A stretch of DNA of 64,000 nucleotides from Microcoleus sp036705565 (lineage in GTDB: Bacteria; Cyanobacteriota; Cyanobacteriia; Cyanobacteriales; Microcoleaceae), in the NCBI GenBank assembly GCA_036705565.1, contig JAUBUY010000002.1. The stretch is one strand, 5' to 3'. This document shows positions 16,249 through 23,860 of the stretch, piece by piece. The notes below the pieces were generated by a model that was given only the letters and a program-made list of their open reading frames with translations, was not told the origin of the DNA and searched no databases. The first letter of the stretch is position 1; each line of letters opens with the position of its first letter. Both the position numbers and the translations under genes were made by a program.

Positions 16249-17689
16249 CAAATTCCAACTCTGCCAGCCTTGCTAGATTCAGACAATTTAAAATGCTGGA
16301 TTTAATCGGGCGCTTTTCATCCCAAAATACGAGTGCTGAATAAAAGTTAATTGCCGTCGGTGAATTCAAAAGCTCAAAAGTTTGACGTGCAACTCTCTCG
16401 CTGTCAAAGCTGAGAAAGTAAACAGTATCATCGAAAATTGCAGGTTTATTAGCTATTTCACCGATTAACCTAAAATCCAATTTTTTATAAAGCCCGCAAA
16501 TCGCAATTTTCCAAGGTTGGAAGCTATAATCGCCTACTCCAAAAATCGAAAAGCGAGGGTTATTTTGGTAAATTTTGCTTTTGCGATTATCTAGATATTG
16601 CCCGCACTTCTCTAGATAACGTCCGGTTTTAGGGGCTATAGTTTTGATATTTTCGGTTGATTCACCGATAAATTTTTGAGTAACTAAGATATATCGATCT
16701 GTAGCATTAATGCGATTTTGAGCAACATCCGATCCTTTAAGTAGCGGAAATAGATAAGTTTCCTCAAGCTCGACAGATTCCCCAAATCCATTGACAAACA
16801 AATTATCAATTTTCCGAAACTCCATCACATTCGAGCAGTCATGCTTGACGCCCGATCGCCATTTCGTTCCTGAATTTACAGCATATAAATTAATCAATTT
16901 ATTGAAAGAGTCTATATCCTTAACCAGGAGAGTGTTGTGATATCCAATGCGGTGACAGCCTGAACTTTCTAAACTGCTAAATACATCGCAGAAGTAGTTT
17001 TGCGAATGAGCGTCAAACTTGCAGTATAACAAACAGGCATCCACATTTGCACCAAAATACTTTTTAGCATCTATTTTGTAAGTTGCACAGCTAGCGAGAT
17101 TAAGTTTTTTTGAATGAATGTAACTCAATAACTTTCTCGCCACGGAAGTCTTGCAAAGCATTGCCAGAGTGGCATCACGATTTTGCAACCATTGTATCGC
17201 ATGGATCAGCATCCATTCTGAGATATCAAAGTTACTTTTACCTGTTAGTGCATCTAAGCCAGTGTGCTTTTGAAAATTACTTTTTTTGGGCAAGTTTTCA
17301 CTAGCAATAGTTCCTTGTTGTGAGTTTGTTACCCAAGGAAAGTTGCCAAGTACCAGCACCCTATGGTTAAATTGGCTGATTAATGATGTCCAGTCAAACT
17401 CAAAAAAATCTCCGTGATTAACCTCACATCTTTCATCCTGTAATAATTCATGCTTAGCTTTTAATTCTATTAAATAACTTTGATTGATTTCAACCCCGAT
17501 AATCTTGCTGGCGGATGGAAACGAATTTGCAGCAGCTTTAATGAAATTACCTATGCCGCAAGTTGGCTCAATGATGACTTTGGGGTTAACATCAAGTTCT
17601 ATCAATTTCCGACACACCATCTCGGCTAATTCCAGCGGTGTCTGAAAATCCCCATATTCTAGTTTTGTTTGGCGATCGTTGGAACTCAT
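16226..17689 (-). CDS. N6-adenine-type SAM-dependent DNA methyltransferase
   Basis: A 487-residue protein with the order of motifs of amino-DNA methyltransferases. YGDFQTP at residues 12-18 fits motif X. EPTCGIGNF at 41-49 is motif I and binds S-adenosylmethionine. VEINQ near 66-70 is motif II. GNFPW at 115-119 is the catalytic motif IV; the third position is Pro as in NPP(Y/F/W), but the second is Phe. A target-recognition region probably covers residues 230-450. No restriction endonuclease of a standard type is adjacent. The coiled-coil gene ends 23 bases upstream and a Uma2 gene follows. The DNA is visibly more AT-rich than nearby housekeeping genes, suggesting transfer. The C-terminal residues come from a 32-bp repeat. 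Confidence 0.8.
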   Translation of the reverse strand: MSSNDRQTKLEYGDFQTPLELAEMVCRKLIELDVNPKVIIEPTCGIGNFIKAAANSFPSASKIIGVEINQSYLIELKAKHELLQDERCEVNHGDFFEFDWTSLISQFNHRVLVLGNFPWVTNSQQGTIASENLPKKSNFQKHTGLDALTGKSNFDISEWMLIHAIQWLQNRDATLAMLCKTSVARKLLSYIHSKKLNLASCATYKIDAKKYFGANVDACLLYCKFDAHSQNYFCDVFSSLESSGCHRIGYHNTLLVKDIDSFNKLINLYAVNSGTKWRSGVKHDCSNVMEFRKIDNLFVNGFGESVELEETYLFPLLKGSDVAQNRINATDRYILVTQKFIGESTENIKTIAPKTGRYLEKCGQYLDNRKSKIYQNNPRFSIFGVGDYSFQPWKIAICGLYKKLDFRLIGEIANKPAIFDDTVYFLSFDSERVARQTFELLNSPTAINFYSALVFWDEKRPIKSSILNCLNLARLAELEFVTADARR

Positions 17690-17712
17690 CGGTTAGATTT
17701 ATAAACTCTTAA

Positions 17713-19149
17713 TTACAACTTACTATTGAAGAAATAACTTAGTTCCGACCACATTTCGCCATTACTCCAAAACAAAAATTTACCGGGATAGCTAAACCTA
17801 TCAGCTAAAGCCACAGCAATATATTCCTTATAAACGGGATGTAATTTATATTCCAAGGATCGAATTTTAGTTACGAGTATCGTATCGATAAAACAAAGTC
17901 TACTGATAAGTTCTATGTAAAACTCTTCCGTTTTTTCCCAATCATTTAATTTCTCTATTCCTGAAGCTCCTAAAGATGTTTGAACGAAATAAACTAAATT
18001 ATTATAATATTTTAATAAATTTATTTCATCATGATGACCCTCTCGTAGTCTTTTTATTATCTCCTTTAGTTGATCTATTTTTGCAAGCAGCAGATTAATT
18101 TCCTCATCCCGATTTTCAATTTGCAAACTATTAATTTTTTCCTCAAGAAGTGCAACTTTGTTTCTCTCGTTCTTAAGCTGTAGCTCTAAACTTATTTTGG
18201 CTTTTTCTAGCTCTATGGCATTACCTTCTAGTTGCTTAACTTTTGTTTCTAATTGAGGTGAATTGGAGTTTAATGAATTTAACTCATAAACCTTTCTTTC
18301 TAGCTGTAGCTCTAAACTTATTTTGGCTTTTTCTAGCTCTATGGCATTCTCTTCTAGTTGCTTAACTTTTGTTTCTAATTGACGTGAATTGGAGTTTAAT
18401 GAATTTAACTCATAAAGCTTTCTTTCTAATTGGGTTTTTTCTTGCTCTAGCTGGTTATTATCTATCTCTAAAGGTTGAACTCGGTCTAATTCTCGTCTTA
18501 TTTCTGACTCTAAAGAGTTTTGGCTAGCTCGGAGTTGTAGATTATCTTGTGTCAATCTAGTATTATTATCTTTAACTTGATTTAACTCTCTTCTCAGAAC
18601 GTCTATTTCTTGCTGTAAATCCGTATTTGTTTTAATGAGGGATTGATTTAGGGCTATGACTTCATTAAGCTGTCTAGTAACCTCTTTAACTTTCTCGATT
18701 AAAAATTCCCAGGTTATAAACTCTATATCTTGACTGCTGAGAGAACCACCCAATTCTTGAATAAGAACTTTTTTATGAGCTTCTAGTTCTTCAATTTTTT
18801 GTTCAAAGTAAATATTTTCAATACGAAGATTTGTTGAAATTTTCCTTACTTCATCTCTTTCGATCTCAACGCTTGCTAACTGTTGTTGTAGCTTTTGAAC
18901 CGTCTGCTTCAAAGAATTGTTCTCAGTAGTAGCTGCCTTGAGTTCTGCCTCTGTTTGCTTAAATCTTGCAAGGATTTGAACTATAAAGGCGGTAAATAGG
19001 TTATTTGCTTGTTGTAACTGCATTTGCCTCAGCTCAACTTTCTGCACTTCGAGCTGGTTATCATTCGGTTTGTTCTTACCCCTGCGAAGTTGCAGGTAAA
19101 TTATTACGATACTTAGTAAAGCTATTAAACCAGCAGTTTCGTAAACCAT
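17713..19149 (-). CDS. Membrane-anchored long coiled-coil protein of unknown function
   Basis: 478 residues. One N-terminal membrane helix (residues about 6-22, AGLIALLSIVIIYLQL) is followed by basic residues. Then comes about 330 residues of Glu/Lys/Gln/Leu heptad coiled coil, and a C-terminal domain of about 120 residues with aromatic-rich helices (KYYNNLVYFVQTS to the end) that I do not recognise. The coiled coil contains a 42-residue tandem duplication. It is the first gene of the minus-strand block and is followed after 23 bases by the DNA methyltransferase, so co-transcription is likely. The base composition is AT-rich. An accessory or defence role is inferred only from the neighbours. 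Confidence 0.7.
   Translation of the reverse strand: MVYETAGLIALLSIVIIYLQLRRGKNKPNDNQLEVQKVELRQMQLQQANNLFTAFIVQILARFKQTEAELKAATTENNSLKQTVQKLQQQLASVEIERDEVRKISTNLRIENIYFEQKIEELEAHKKVLIQELGGSLSSQDIEFITWEFLIEKVKEVTRQLNEVIALNQSLIKTNTDLQQEIDVLRRELNQVKDNNTRLTQDNLQLRASQNSLESEIRRELDRVQPLEIDNNQLEQEKTQLERKLYELNSLNSNSRQLETKVKQLEENAIELEKAKISLELQLERKVYELNSLNSNSPQLETKVKQLEGNAIELEKAKISLELQLKNERNKVALLEEKINSLQIENRDEEINLLLAKIDQLKEIIKRLREGHHDEINLLKYYNNLVYFVQTSLGASGIEKLNDWEKTEEFYIELISRLCFIDTILVTKIRSLEYKLHPVYKEYIAVALADRFSYPGKFLFWSNGEMWSELSYFFNSKL
18176..18427 (-). repeat. 126-bp tandem duplication within the coiled-coil gene
   Basis: Bases 18176-18301 and 18302-18427 are near-identical and encode two 42-residue coiled-coil blocks containing LNSLNSN and IELEKAKISLELQ. 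The offset is exactly 126 bases, so frame and heptad register (42 = 6 x 7) are both kept. Only a few bases differ between the copies, so the duplication is recent or kept uniform. Confidence 0.9.
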
Positions 19150-19301
19150 ACTAATACTTTTTTGAAAATAGCGTTTTTGGACATCGGTTACCAGGCAGAG
19201 CCTAGGAAGCAGTTAATCAAAAAAATAGAGGGCGAGTTTCGCATAAAACTCAACTTTAAAAGCCCAATTTTATGCTCTAAACCCGCCCTCGCAAAACTCC
19301 C

Positions 19302-19805
19302 TTAATAAGCGTCTTGCAATTCGTAGAAATCAGGGGAAATGTAATCTTTCCGCAGCGGCCAGCCTACCCAATCTTCGTTCATCAAAATCCGTTTCAGATT
19401 CGGATGTCCTTCATAGACTATGCCGTACATATCGTAGGATTCCCGCTCTTGAAAGTCGGCTGCTTTCCAAATCCAGTAGACTGATGGCACTCTGGGATCT
19501 TCGCGGGGAATGAATACTTTGACGCGGACTTCTTCGGGATGGGAAGCATTATCTGTCAGCTTAGCCAAGTGGTAGACGCTGACTAAATCTTCTCCCGGCC
19601 CTTGGTCGTAGGCGCACTGGCACTGCATATAATTAAACCCGTAGGCATACAGTGCTGTTGACATCGGAATTAAGAAGTCTCGATCGACCTTTAATATCTC
19701 CACGCCCAAATTATCGGCCGCTAAAGCTTCGTGTTCAAAGCCATTTTGAGTCAACCACTGGGAAACCTTCCCGGCTTCAACAATTGCAGATTCTGTCTCA
19801 GCCAC
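19302..19805 (-). CDS. ndhJ: NAD(P)H-quinone oxidoreductase subunit J
   Basis: 167 residues of the 30-kDa (NuoC) subunit family of cyanobacterial NDH-1, part of the thylakoid peripheral arm for cyclic and respiratory electron flow. The signature ERESYDMYGIVYEGHPNLKRILM is present (split here: ERESYDMYGI and HPNLKRILM). Its start overlaps the ndhK stop by eight bases. Full length with a normal C-terminus (KDYISPDFYELQDAY). Confidence 0.96.
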   Translation of the reverse strand: MAETESAIVEAGKVSQWLTQNGFEHEALAADNLGVEILKVDRDFLIPMSTALYAYGFNYMQCQCAYDQGPGEDLVSVYHLAKLTDNASHPEEVRVKVFIPREDPRVPSVYWIWKAADFQERESYDMYGIVYEGHPNLKRILMNEDWVGWPLRKDYISPDFYELQDAY

Positions 19806-20523
19806 GGTTTACCTCCTGTTTTTGTCCTGCAAGCAAAGCCGGTGGTACTGGCATTCCCATTGCTTCGGTCAATTCTTTCGGTGGCGCCATCCGGCCTGGA
19901 ACTGACAAATATTTGCCATCTAAAATGTCGGCTACTACTTTCATCTTGTGGGGTCTGGTGTAGTAGCGGTGGGTTGGTAGCAAATTGGCCCGTTCTTGCA
20001 TGGAATCGTTGGCGATTTTTTTCCGCAGTTTGATAATTGCGTCAATAATCGCTTCTGGGCGGGGGGGACAGCCGGGGATGTACACGTCTACAGGAATCAG
20101 TTTGTCAACGCCTCTGACTGCTGTGGTGGAGTCTACGCTGAACATTCCGCCGGTGATGGTGCAAGCGCCCATCGCGATGACGTATTTGGGTTCGGGCATT
20201 TGTTCGTACAGCCGCACCAAGATGGGGGCGTACTTCATGGTAATTGTGCCGGCGGTGATGATCAAGTCGGCTTGTCGGGGACTCGATCGGGGTACTAAGC
20301 CGAATCTGTCGAAGTCGAAGCGCGATCCGATCAAAGCTGCAAATTCGATGAAGCAGCAAGCGGTACCGTAAAGCAGGGGCCACAGGCTCGAAAGTCTCGC
20401 CCAATTGTAGAGGTCATCAACCGTAGTTAGGATGACGTTCTCTGATAATTCGGATGTGACTTCAGGGCGAATAGCGGGGTTGACAATTAGAGGTTTTTGT
20501 GATTTGTCAGAACTTAAGACCAT
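19798..20523 (-). CDS. ndhK: NAD(P)H-quinone oxidoreductase subunit K
   Basis: 241 residues from the ATG at 20523, homologous to NuoB, which holds iron-sulfur cluster N2. The cluster-binding parts are visible: YGTACCFIEF, MGACTITGGMFS and YIPGCPPRPEA. The frame extends further upstream through ndhC sequence, but MVLSSDKSQKP is the family-like start, overlapping the end of ndhC by ten bases. Middle gene of the conserved ndhC-ndhK-ndhJ operon. Confidence 0.96.
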   Translation of the reverse strand: MVLSSDKSQKPLIVNPAIRPEVTSELSENVILTTVDDLYNWARLSSLWPLLYGTACCFIEFAALIGSRFDFDRFGLVPRSSPRQADLIITAGTITMKYAPILVRLYEQMPEPKYVIAMGACTITGGMFSVDSTTAVRGVDKLIPVDVYIPGCPPRPEAIIDAIIKLRKKIANDSMQERANLLPTHRYYTRPHKMKVVADILDGKYLSVPGRMAPPKELTEAMGMPVPPALLAGQKQEVNRG

Positions 20524-20876
20524 TCCAAGGCTCCTTTGCGCCATGCATAGACAAGAGCAATAACGAGGATCGTGATAAAAAACAAGGCTTCGATGAAAGC
20601 CAACAGTCCTAGCTGGTTGAAAGCAACCGCCCAAGGATAGAGGAAGACGGTCTCTACGTCGAAGATGACGAAGACCAGGGCGAACATATAATATCGGATG
20701 TTGAACTGAATCCAGGCTCCGCCGATCGGCTCGACGCCGGATTCGTAGGTAGTGCGTCGGTCGTAGGGACGACTTTTGGGCCGCAGTACCTTAGACGCCG
20801 TGAGGGCGAGGATAGGGACTAGGCTGGAAATTAACAGGAAGCCTAAGAAATACTCGTAGCCGCTGAGTGCAAACAC
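20514..20876 (-). CDS. ndhC: NAD(P)H-quinone oxidoreductase subunit 3
   Basis: 120 residues with three membrane helices, homologous to NuoA. The conserved loop KVLRPKSRPYDRRTTYESGVEP is present (KSRPYDRRTTYESG core), as is the FDVETVFLYPWAV helix. First gene of the ndhCKJ operon on the minus strand. The promoter should lie in 20877-21018, before the transposon-like remnant. Confidence 0.96.
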   Translation of the reverse strand: MFALSGYEYFLGFLLISSLVPILALTASKVLRPKSRPYDRRTTYESGVEPIGGAWIQFNIRYYMFALVFVIFDVETVFLYPWAVAFNQLGLLAFIEALFFITILVIALVYAWRKGALEWS

Positions 20877-21018
20877 GATGAATAATTACTGCCTAGGTGA
20901 AAGGGTTCTGTAACTTGTCTGTTACATTATATAGATTTTGGGTAGCTAAAATTACGAGTTAGTTGAGATTAATCCTCCATCTTCTGCAATAATTTTTAAT
21001 GTATATTTTAATATTGTA

Positions 21019-21215
21019 ACTGCCTGTGGAAGACGGGCGGCTGCCTGTGGACGCTAAGTAAGACCATCCTCGACTTAAGTGTCGAACACCCAAGTGGTGT
21101 CCCTAACGTGGCATCGGCGGTTGAGACGGGAAACCTCGAAGACGAATAAGACCGTCCTCATATGAGTTTTAGTTGGAAGCCCCAACTCGAACGAAGTTTA
21201 GTTGAGGTACTTCAC
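21019..21215 (+). mobile_element. Possible IS200/IS605 right-end remnant (TnpB omega-RNA-like)
   Basis: This part of the ndhC-rubA gap is structured and unlike the other repeats. Several short hairpins (CACCCAAGTGGTG, GACGGGAAACCTC-type) are followed by AAGCCCCAACT (21177) pairing with AGTTGAGG..CTT and a terminal TACTTCAC at 21208-21215. From memory, cyanobacterial IS200/IS605 elements end after tnpB in a similar GGAAGCCCC..GGTA(C/G)TTCAC hairpin, which in TnpB systems is the 3' part of the omega RNA. A short frame TACGRRAAACGR-stop at 21019-21057 could be the last codons of a lost tnpB. No transposase remains. The remaining gap bases 20877-21018 and 21216-21242 hold only promoter DNA. Confidence 0.4.
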
Positions 21216-21242
21216 GATTAGCTGACCCATAATTTTGGATTT

Positions 21243-21578
21243 ATGAGCGATCGAGCCACGGAGACTAATACCCTCGATCGGCACGAGTGCCGAGCCTGCG
21301 GCTACGTCTACAATCCTAAAAAAGGCGATCCTAAAAATGCAATTGCCCCTGGCACTGCTTTTACAGATGTCACCCCGACTTGGGTGTGTCCCGTTTGCGG
21401 GGCGCGCAAATCGATGTTTCAAAATCTCGGTCAGATGGAAGGGGTATCGGGATTTAAGGCAAATCAGCGCTACGGTGTCGGTGTCAACGGCATGACCGAA
21501 GGTCAGAAAAGTTTGCTGATTTTTGGCGGCTTGGTCGTTGGTTTCTTGTTGTTACTTAGTATGTATGGTTTGCAGTAA
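21243..21578 (+). CDS. rubA: Rubredoxin with C-terminal membrane anchor
   Basis: 111 residues. A rubredoxin domain has iron ligands in CRACGY and CPVCGA (two CxxC knuckles, residues about 17-20 and 50-53). A linker follows, then a C-terminal membrane helix (LLIFGGLVVGFLLLLSMYGL). In cyanobacteria and plastids this protein (RubA/RBD1) is needed for photosystem II assembly, and its place just before ycf48-psbEFLJ is conserved. Its end overlaps the start of ycf48 by 14 bases. Confidence 0.95.
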   Translation: MSDRATETNTLDRHECRACGYVYNPKKGDPKNAIAPGTAFTDVTPTWVCPVCGARKSMFQNLGQMEGVSGFKANQRYGVGVNGMTEGQKSLLIFGGLVVGFLLLLSMYGLQ

Positions 21579-22578
21579 AACGATTGTGAGATTTTGGCAA
21601 CGAATTGTAATGTTATTGGCCGCTGCGCTCATCTGTACGAGTTGCAGCACCATCGGTTCTGTGAGTTACAACCCCTGGCAAGTGATTTCCTTGCCGACGT
21701 CCGCTAATTTGCAGGATATTGCCTTTACGGGCAATCCTCAGCACGGCTGGGTTGTGGGTTCTGAGGCGACTCTGCTCGAAACGCTGGACGGCGGTACTAG
21801 CTGGAAGTCTATAGCACTGGATATCGACGATCCGAGGTCGCGTTTTGCGTCGGTGAGTTTTTCCGGTTCCGAAGGCTGGATTGTCGGCCAGCCTTCAGTT
21901 TTGCTCCACACGAACGATGAGGGCAAGTCTTGGACGCGGATTGCTTTGAGCTCTCAGTTGCCCGGTTCTCCGAGTACGATCGCAGCTTTGGGCCCGAATT
22001 CCGCCGAGATGACGACCGATGTCGGGGCGATTTACCGGACTTCCGACGGCGGCAAAAATTGGAAAGCTGTTGTGCAGGATTCTTTTGGGGTAGTTCGCAA
22101 TATCAACCGTTCTGAAGACGGGCAGTATGTTGCAGTTTCCTCGAAGGGCAATTTCTACTCGGTGTGGAAACCCGGACAAGAAGCTTGGGAACCTCACAAC
22201 CGCAATAGTTCTCGCCGCCTGCAAAATATGGGCTTTACCAAGGACGGGCGTTTGTGGATGCTTGCCCGCGGCGGTCAGATTCAGTTTAGCGACCCGTCCA
22301 ATCCTGAAGGTTGGGGAAAACCGTTTTTTCCCGATCGCAAGGCGAGTTGGGGTTTGCTGGACATGGCTTACCGGACTGATAATGAAGTTTGGGTAGCCGG
22401 CGGCGGAGGCAATTTGCTGTGCAGTTTGGACGGCGGGAAAACTTGGCTAAAAGACCGCGAAGTTGAAGATGTTCCGGCTAATTTTTACAGGATTGTCTTT
22501 ATGGGCCCCGATCGCGGATTTGTGATCGGCGCGAGCGGTACTCTACTTAAATATCAAGGTTCAGCGCAAGCTGCTTGA
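21565..22578 (+). CDS. ycf48: Photosystem II assembly factor Ycf48 (HCF136)
   Basis: About 337 residues from the ATG at 21565. An ATG at 21610 is also possible and still leaves a signal peptide. A lipoprotein signal peptide (LLAAALICTSC, lipobox Cys) is followed by a beta-propeller with repeated Gly-Gly-x-Ser/Thr-Trp blades such as LDGGTSWKSI, SDGGKNWKA and LDGGKTWLKD. Ycf48 acts early in assembling the D1 reaction-centre complex on the lumenal side. Neighbours rubA and psbE are the standard context. Confidence 0.95.
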   Translation: MVCSKTIVRFWQRIVMLLAAALICTSCSTIGSVSYNPWQVISLPTSANLQDIAFTGNPQHGWVVGSEATLLETLDGGTSWKSIALDIDDPRSRFASVSFSGSEGWIVGQPSVLLHTNDEGKSWTRIALSSQLPGSPSTIAALGPNSAEMTTDVGAIYRTSDGGKNWKAVVQDSFGVVRNINRSEDGQYVAVSSKGNFYSVWKPGQEAWEPHNRNSSRRLQNMGFTKDGRLWMLARGGQIQFSDPSNPEGWGKPFFPDRKASWGLLDMAYRTDNEVWVAGGGGNLLCSLDGGKTWLKDREVEDVPANFYRIVFMGPDRGFVIGASGTLLKYQGSAQAA

Positions 22579-22634
22579 TAGTAGAATAGTAAGAGAGATT
22601 GTCTGTCAATTTGTTGTTGAAAGGAGGATTCTAA

Positions 22635-22883
22635 ATGGCTGGTACAACTGGAGAACGTCCGTTTGGGGACATTATTACAAGTATCCGTTATTGGGTAATT
22701 CACAGCATCACCATTCCGGCTTTGTTTATTGCTGGATGGCTGTTTGTGCAAACGGGTTTGGCTTACGATGCTTTCGGAACTCCTCGCCCTAACCAATATT
22801 TCACACCGCAGCGGGAAGAAGTGCCGATTATCTCGGATCGCTTTGAAGCTAAGAAACAAGTAGATCAGTTCATTGCCAAGTAA
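22635..22883 (+). CDS. psbE: Cytochrome b559 alpha subunit
   Basis: 82 residues. The membrane helix includes RYWVIHSITIPALFIAGWLF with the heme-ligand histidine, followed by the lumenal domain ending in DQFIAK. AAAGGAGG before the ATG (about 22620-22627) is a strong ribosome-binding site. PsbE and PsbF together bind one heme in photosystem II. First of four tightly spaced small genes psbEFLJ. Confidence 0.98.
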   Translation: MAGTTGERPFGDIITSIRYWVIHSITIPALFIAGWLFVQTGLAYDAFGTPRPNQYFTPQREEVPIISDRFEAKKQVDQFIAK

Positions 22884-22903
22884 TTTAACAAGGATTTGGA
22901 AAA

Positions 22904-23041
22904 ATGACGAGTAGAACCCCCAATAATGAGCCAATTTCGTATCCGATTTTTACGGTGCGCTGGTTGGCCGTTCATACTTTAGGTGTCCCAACAATTTTCT
23001 TTTTGGGCGCGATCGCAGCAATGCAATTTATTCAACGATAG
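22904..23041 (+). CDS. psbF: Cytochrome b559 beta subunit
   Basis: 45 residues, starting MTSRTPNNEPISYPIFTV. The single membrane helix carries the heme-ligand His in RWLAVHTLGVPTIFF. It lies 20 bases after psbE. The short length is normal for the family, and the sequence ends AMQFIQR as is typical. Confidence 0.97.
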   Translation: MTSRTPNNEPISYPIFTVRWLAVHTLGVPTIFFLGAIAAMQFIQR

Positions 23042-23050
23042 GAGTTTACA

Positions 23051-23173
23051 ATGCCTGAGCGCGTTCCTAATCCCAACGAGCAGCCTGTTGAGTTAAACCG
23101 GACTTCTTTGTATTTGGGTTTGTTGCTGATTTTTGTTTTGGGTATTTTGTTCTCCAGTTATTTCTTTAATTAA
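23051..23173 (+). CDS. psbL: Photosystem II protein L
   Basis: 40 residues starting MPERVPNPNEQPVELNRTSL with one membrane helix (YLGLLLIFVLGILFSSYFF). PsbL supports electron flow on the acceptor side of PSII and dimer formation. It begins ten bases after psbF, with GGAG overlapping the psbF stop as its ribosome-binding site. Confidence 0.97.
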   Translation: MPERVPNPNEQPVELNRTSLYLGLLLIFVLGILFSSYFFN

Positions 23174-23242
23174 CTGGTGTCTGAGTTGGCTTTCGATAGT
23201 TCCATCGAATTTGTTGAGCTGTAAATTAGTGAGGTGATGGCT

Positions 23243-23365
23243 ATGTTTAGTGAAAGTGGCAGAATTCCTTTGTGGCTGGTAGCTACTGTTGCAGGCCTCG
23301 GTGTTCTCAGCATTGTGAGTCTTTTCTTCTACGGTGCTTATGCCGGTTTGGGTTCTTCGATGTAA
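23243..23365 (+). CDS. psbJ: Photosystem II protein J
   Basis: 40 residues. The conserved core GRIPLWLVATVAG and the ending YGAYAGLGSSM identify PsbJ, a single-helix subunit affecting PSII electron transfer. Two ATGs are in frame, at 23237 and 23243. The second is preferred because GAGGTG at 23231-23236 sits six bases before it, while it abuts the first. A strong terminator follows at 23393. Confidence 0.95.
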   Translation: MFSESGRIPLWLVATVAGLGVLSIVSLFFYGAYAGLGSSM

Positions 23366-23392
23366 GTAGAATCAAGCTGATTTTCGGCTGTT

Positions 23393-23420
23393 AACCCCCC
23401 TTGAAAAAGGGGGGTTTTAA
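23393..23420 (+). terminator. Rho-independent terminator after psbEFLJ
   Basis: AACCCCCCTT pairs with AAGGGGGGTT around a short A-rich loop and is followed by TTTAATT. It lies 28 bases after the psbJ stop, closing the rubA-ycf48-psbEFLJ cluster. Confidence 0.85.
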
Positions 23421-23460
23421 TTATGCGAATTGTGTTGGTAAATCTGGTATAGCCTTTCTC

Positions 23461-23526
23461 AGGAATGAAAATTAAATAACTTCCACAATAACAATTAAAA
23501 TTGTAAGTTATTTAATTCGCGATCCT
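23461..23526 (+). mobile_element. MITE-like element, family 1, copy B (short form)
   Basis: A 66-bp element bounded by AGGAATGAAAATTAAATAAC and the complement of AGGATCGCGAATTAAATAAC. Compared with copies at 6517, 26173 and 55453 it lacks the whole central palindrome: CTTCCAC is followed directly by AATAACAATT. The rest of the gap 23366-23860 contains the psb terminator, a GGGCATA repeat near 23555 and upstream DNA of the next gene, and no coding sequence. Confidence 0.75.
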
Positions 23527-23860
23527 CAGTAACATGAGGTGCTCTCGCGGGCCTAGGGCATAGGGCATAGGACTCACCCCATACCTCACCACGCTTGAGA
23601 ACCGCTATAAATGTTATCGAAAGTATTAATTTTGGGGCAAGTTTATGATAATTTAATTTCCTGGTGAGATCGGGATTTGTTGTGGCTGGGTGGAGATTTG
23701 CTCAAGGAAATGCTCGCCTTGCGGGTTCACCAATCACCCCAAAATCGATCGCCATTAGCCGACGATCGCTAAGAGAGTGTGAGCCGATCGTGAAATTAGC
23801 CAAAAGTTGCGAGTAGAATGGTGCAAGAGCCGATCGCTCGATCGTAGTCTACAGCGAAAT

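Noticed and set aside
22554..22934. Minus-strand 126-residue frame over psbE
   Set aside because: Antisense of psbE; no independent support.
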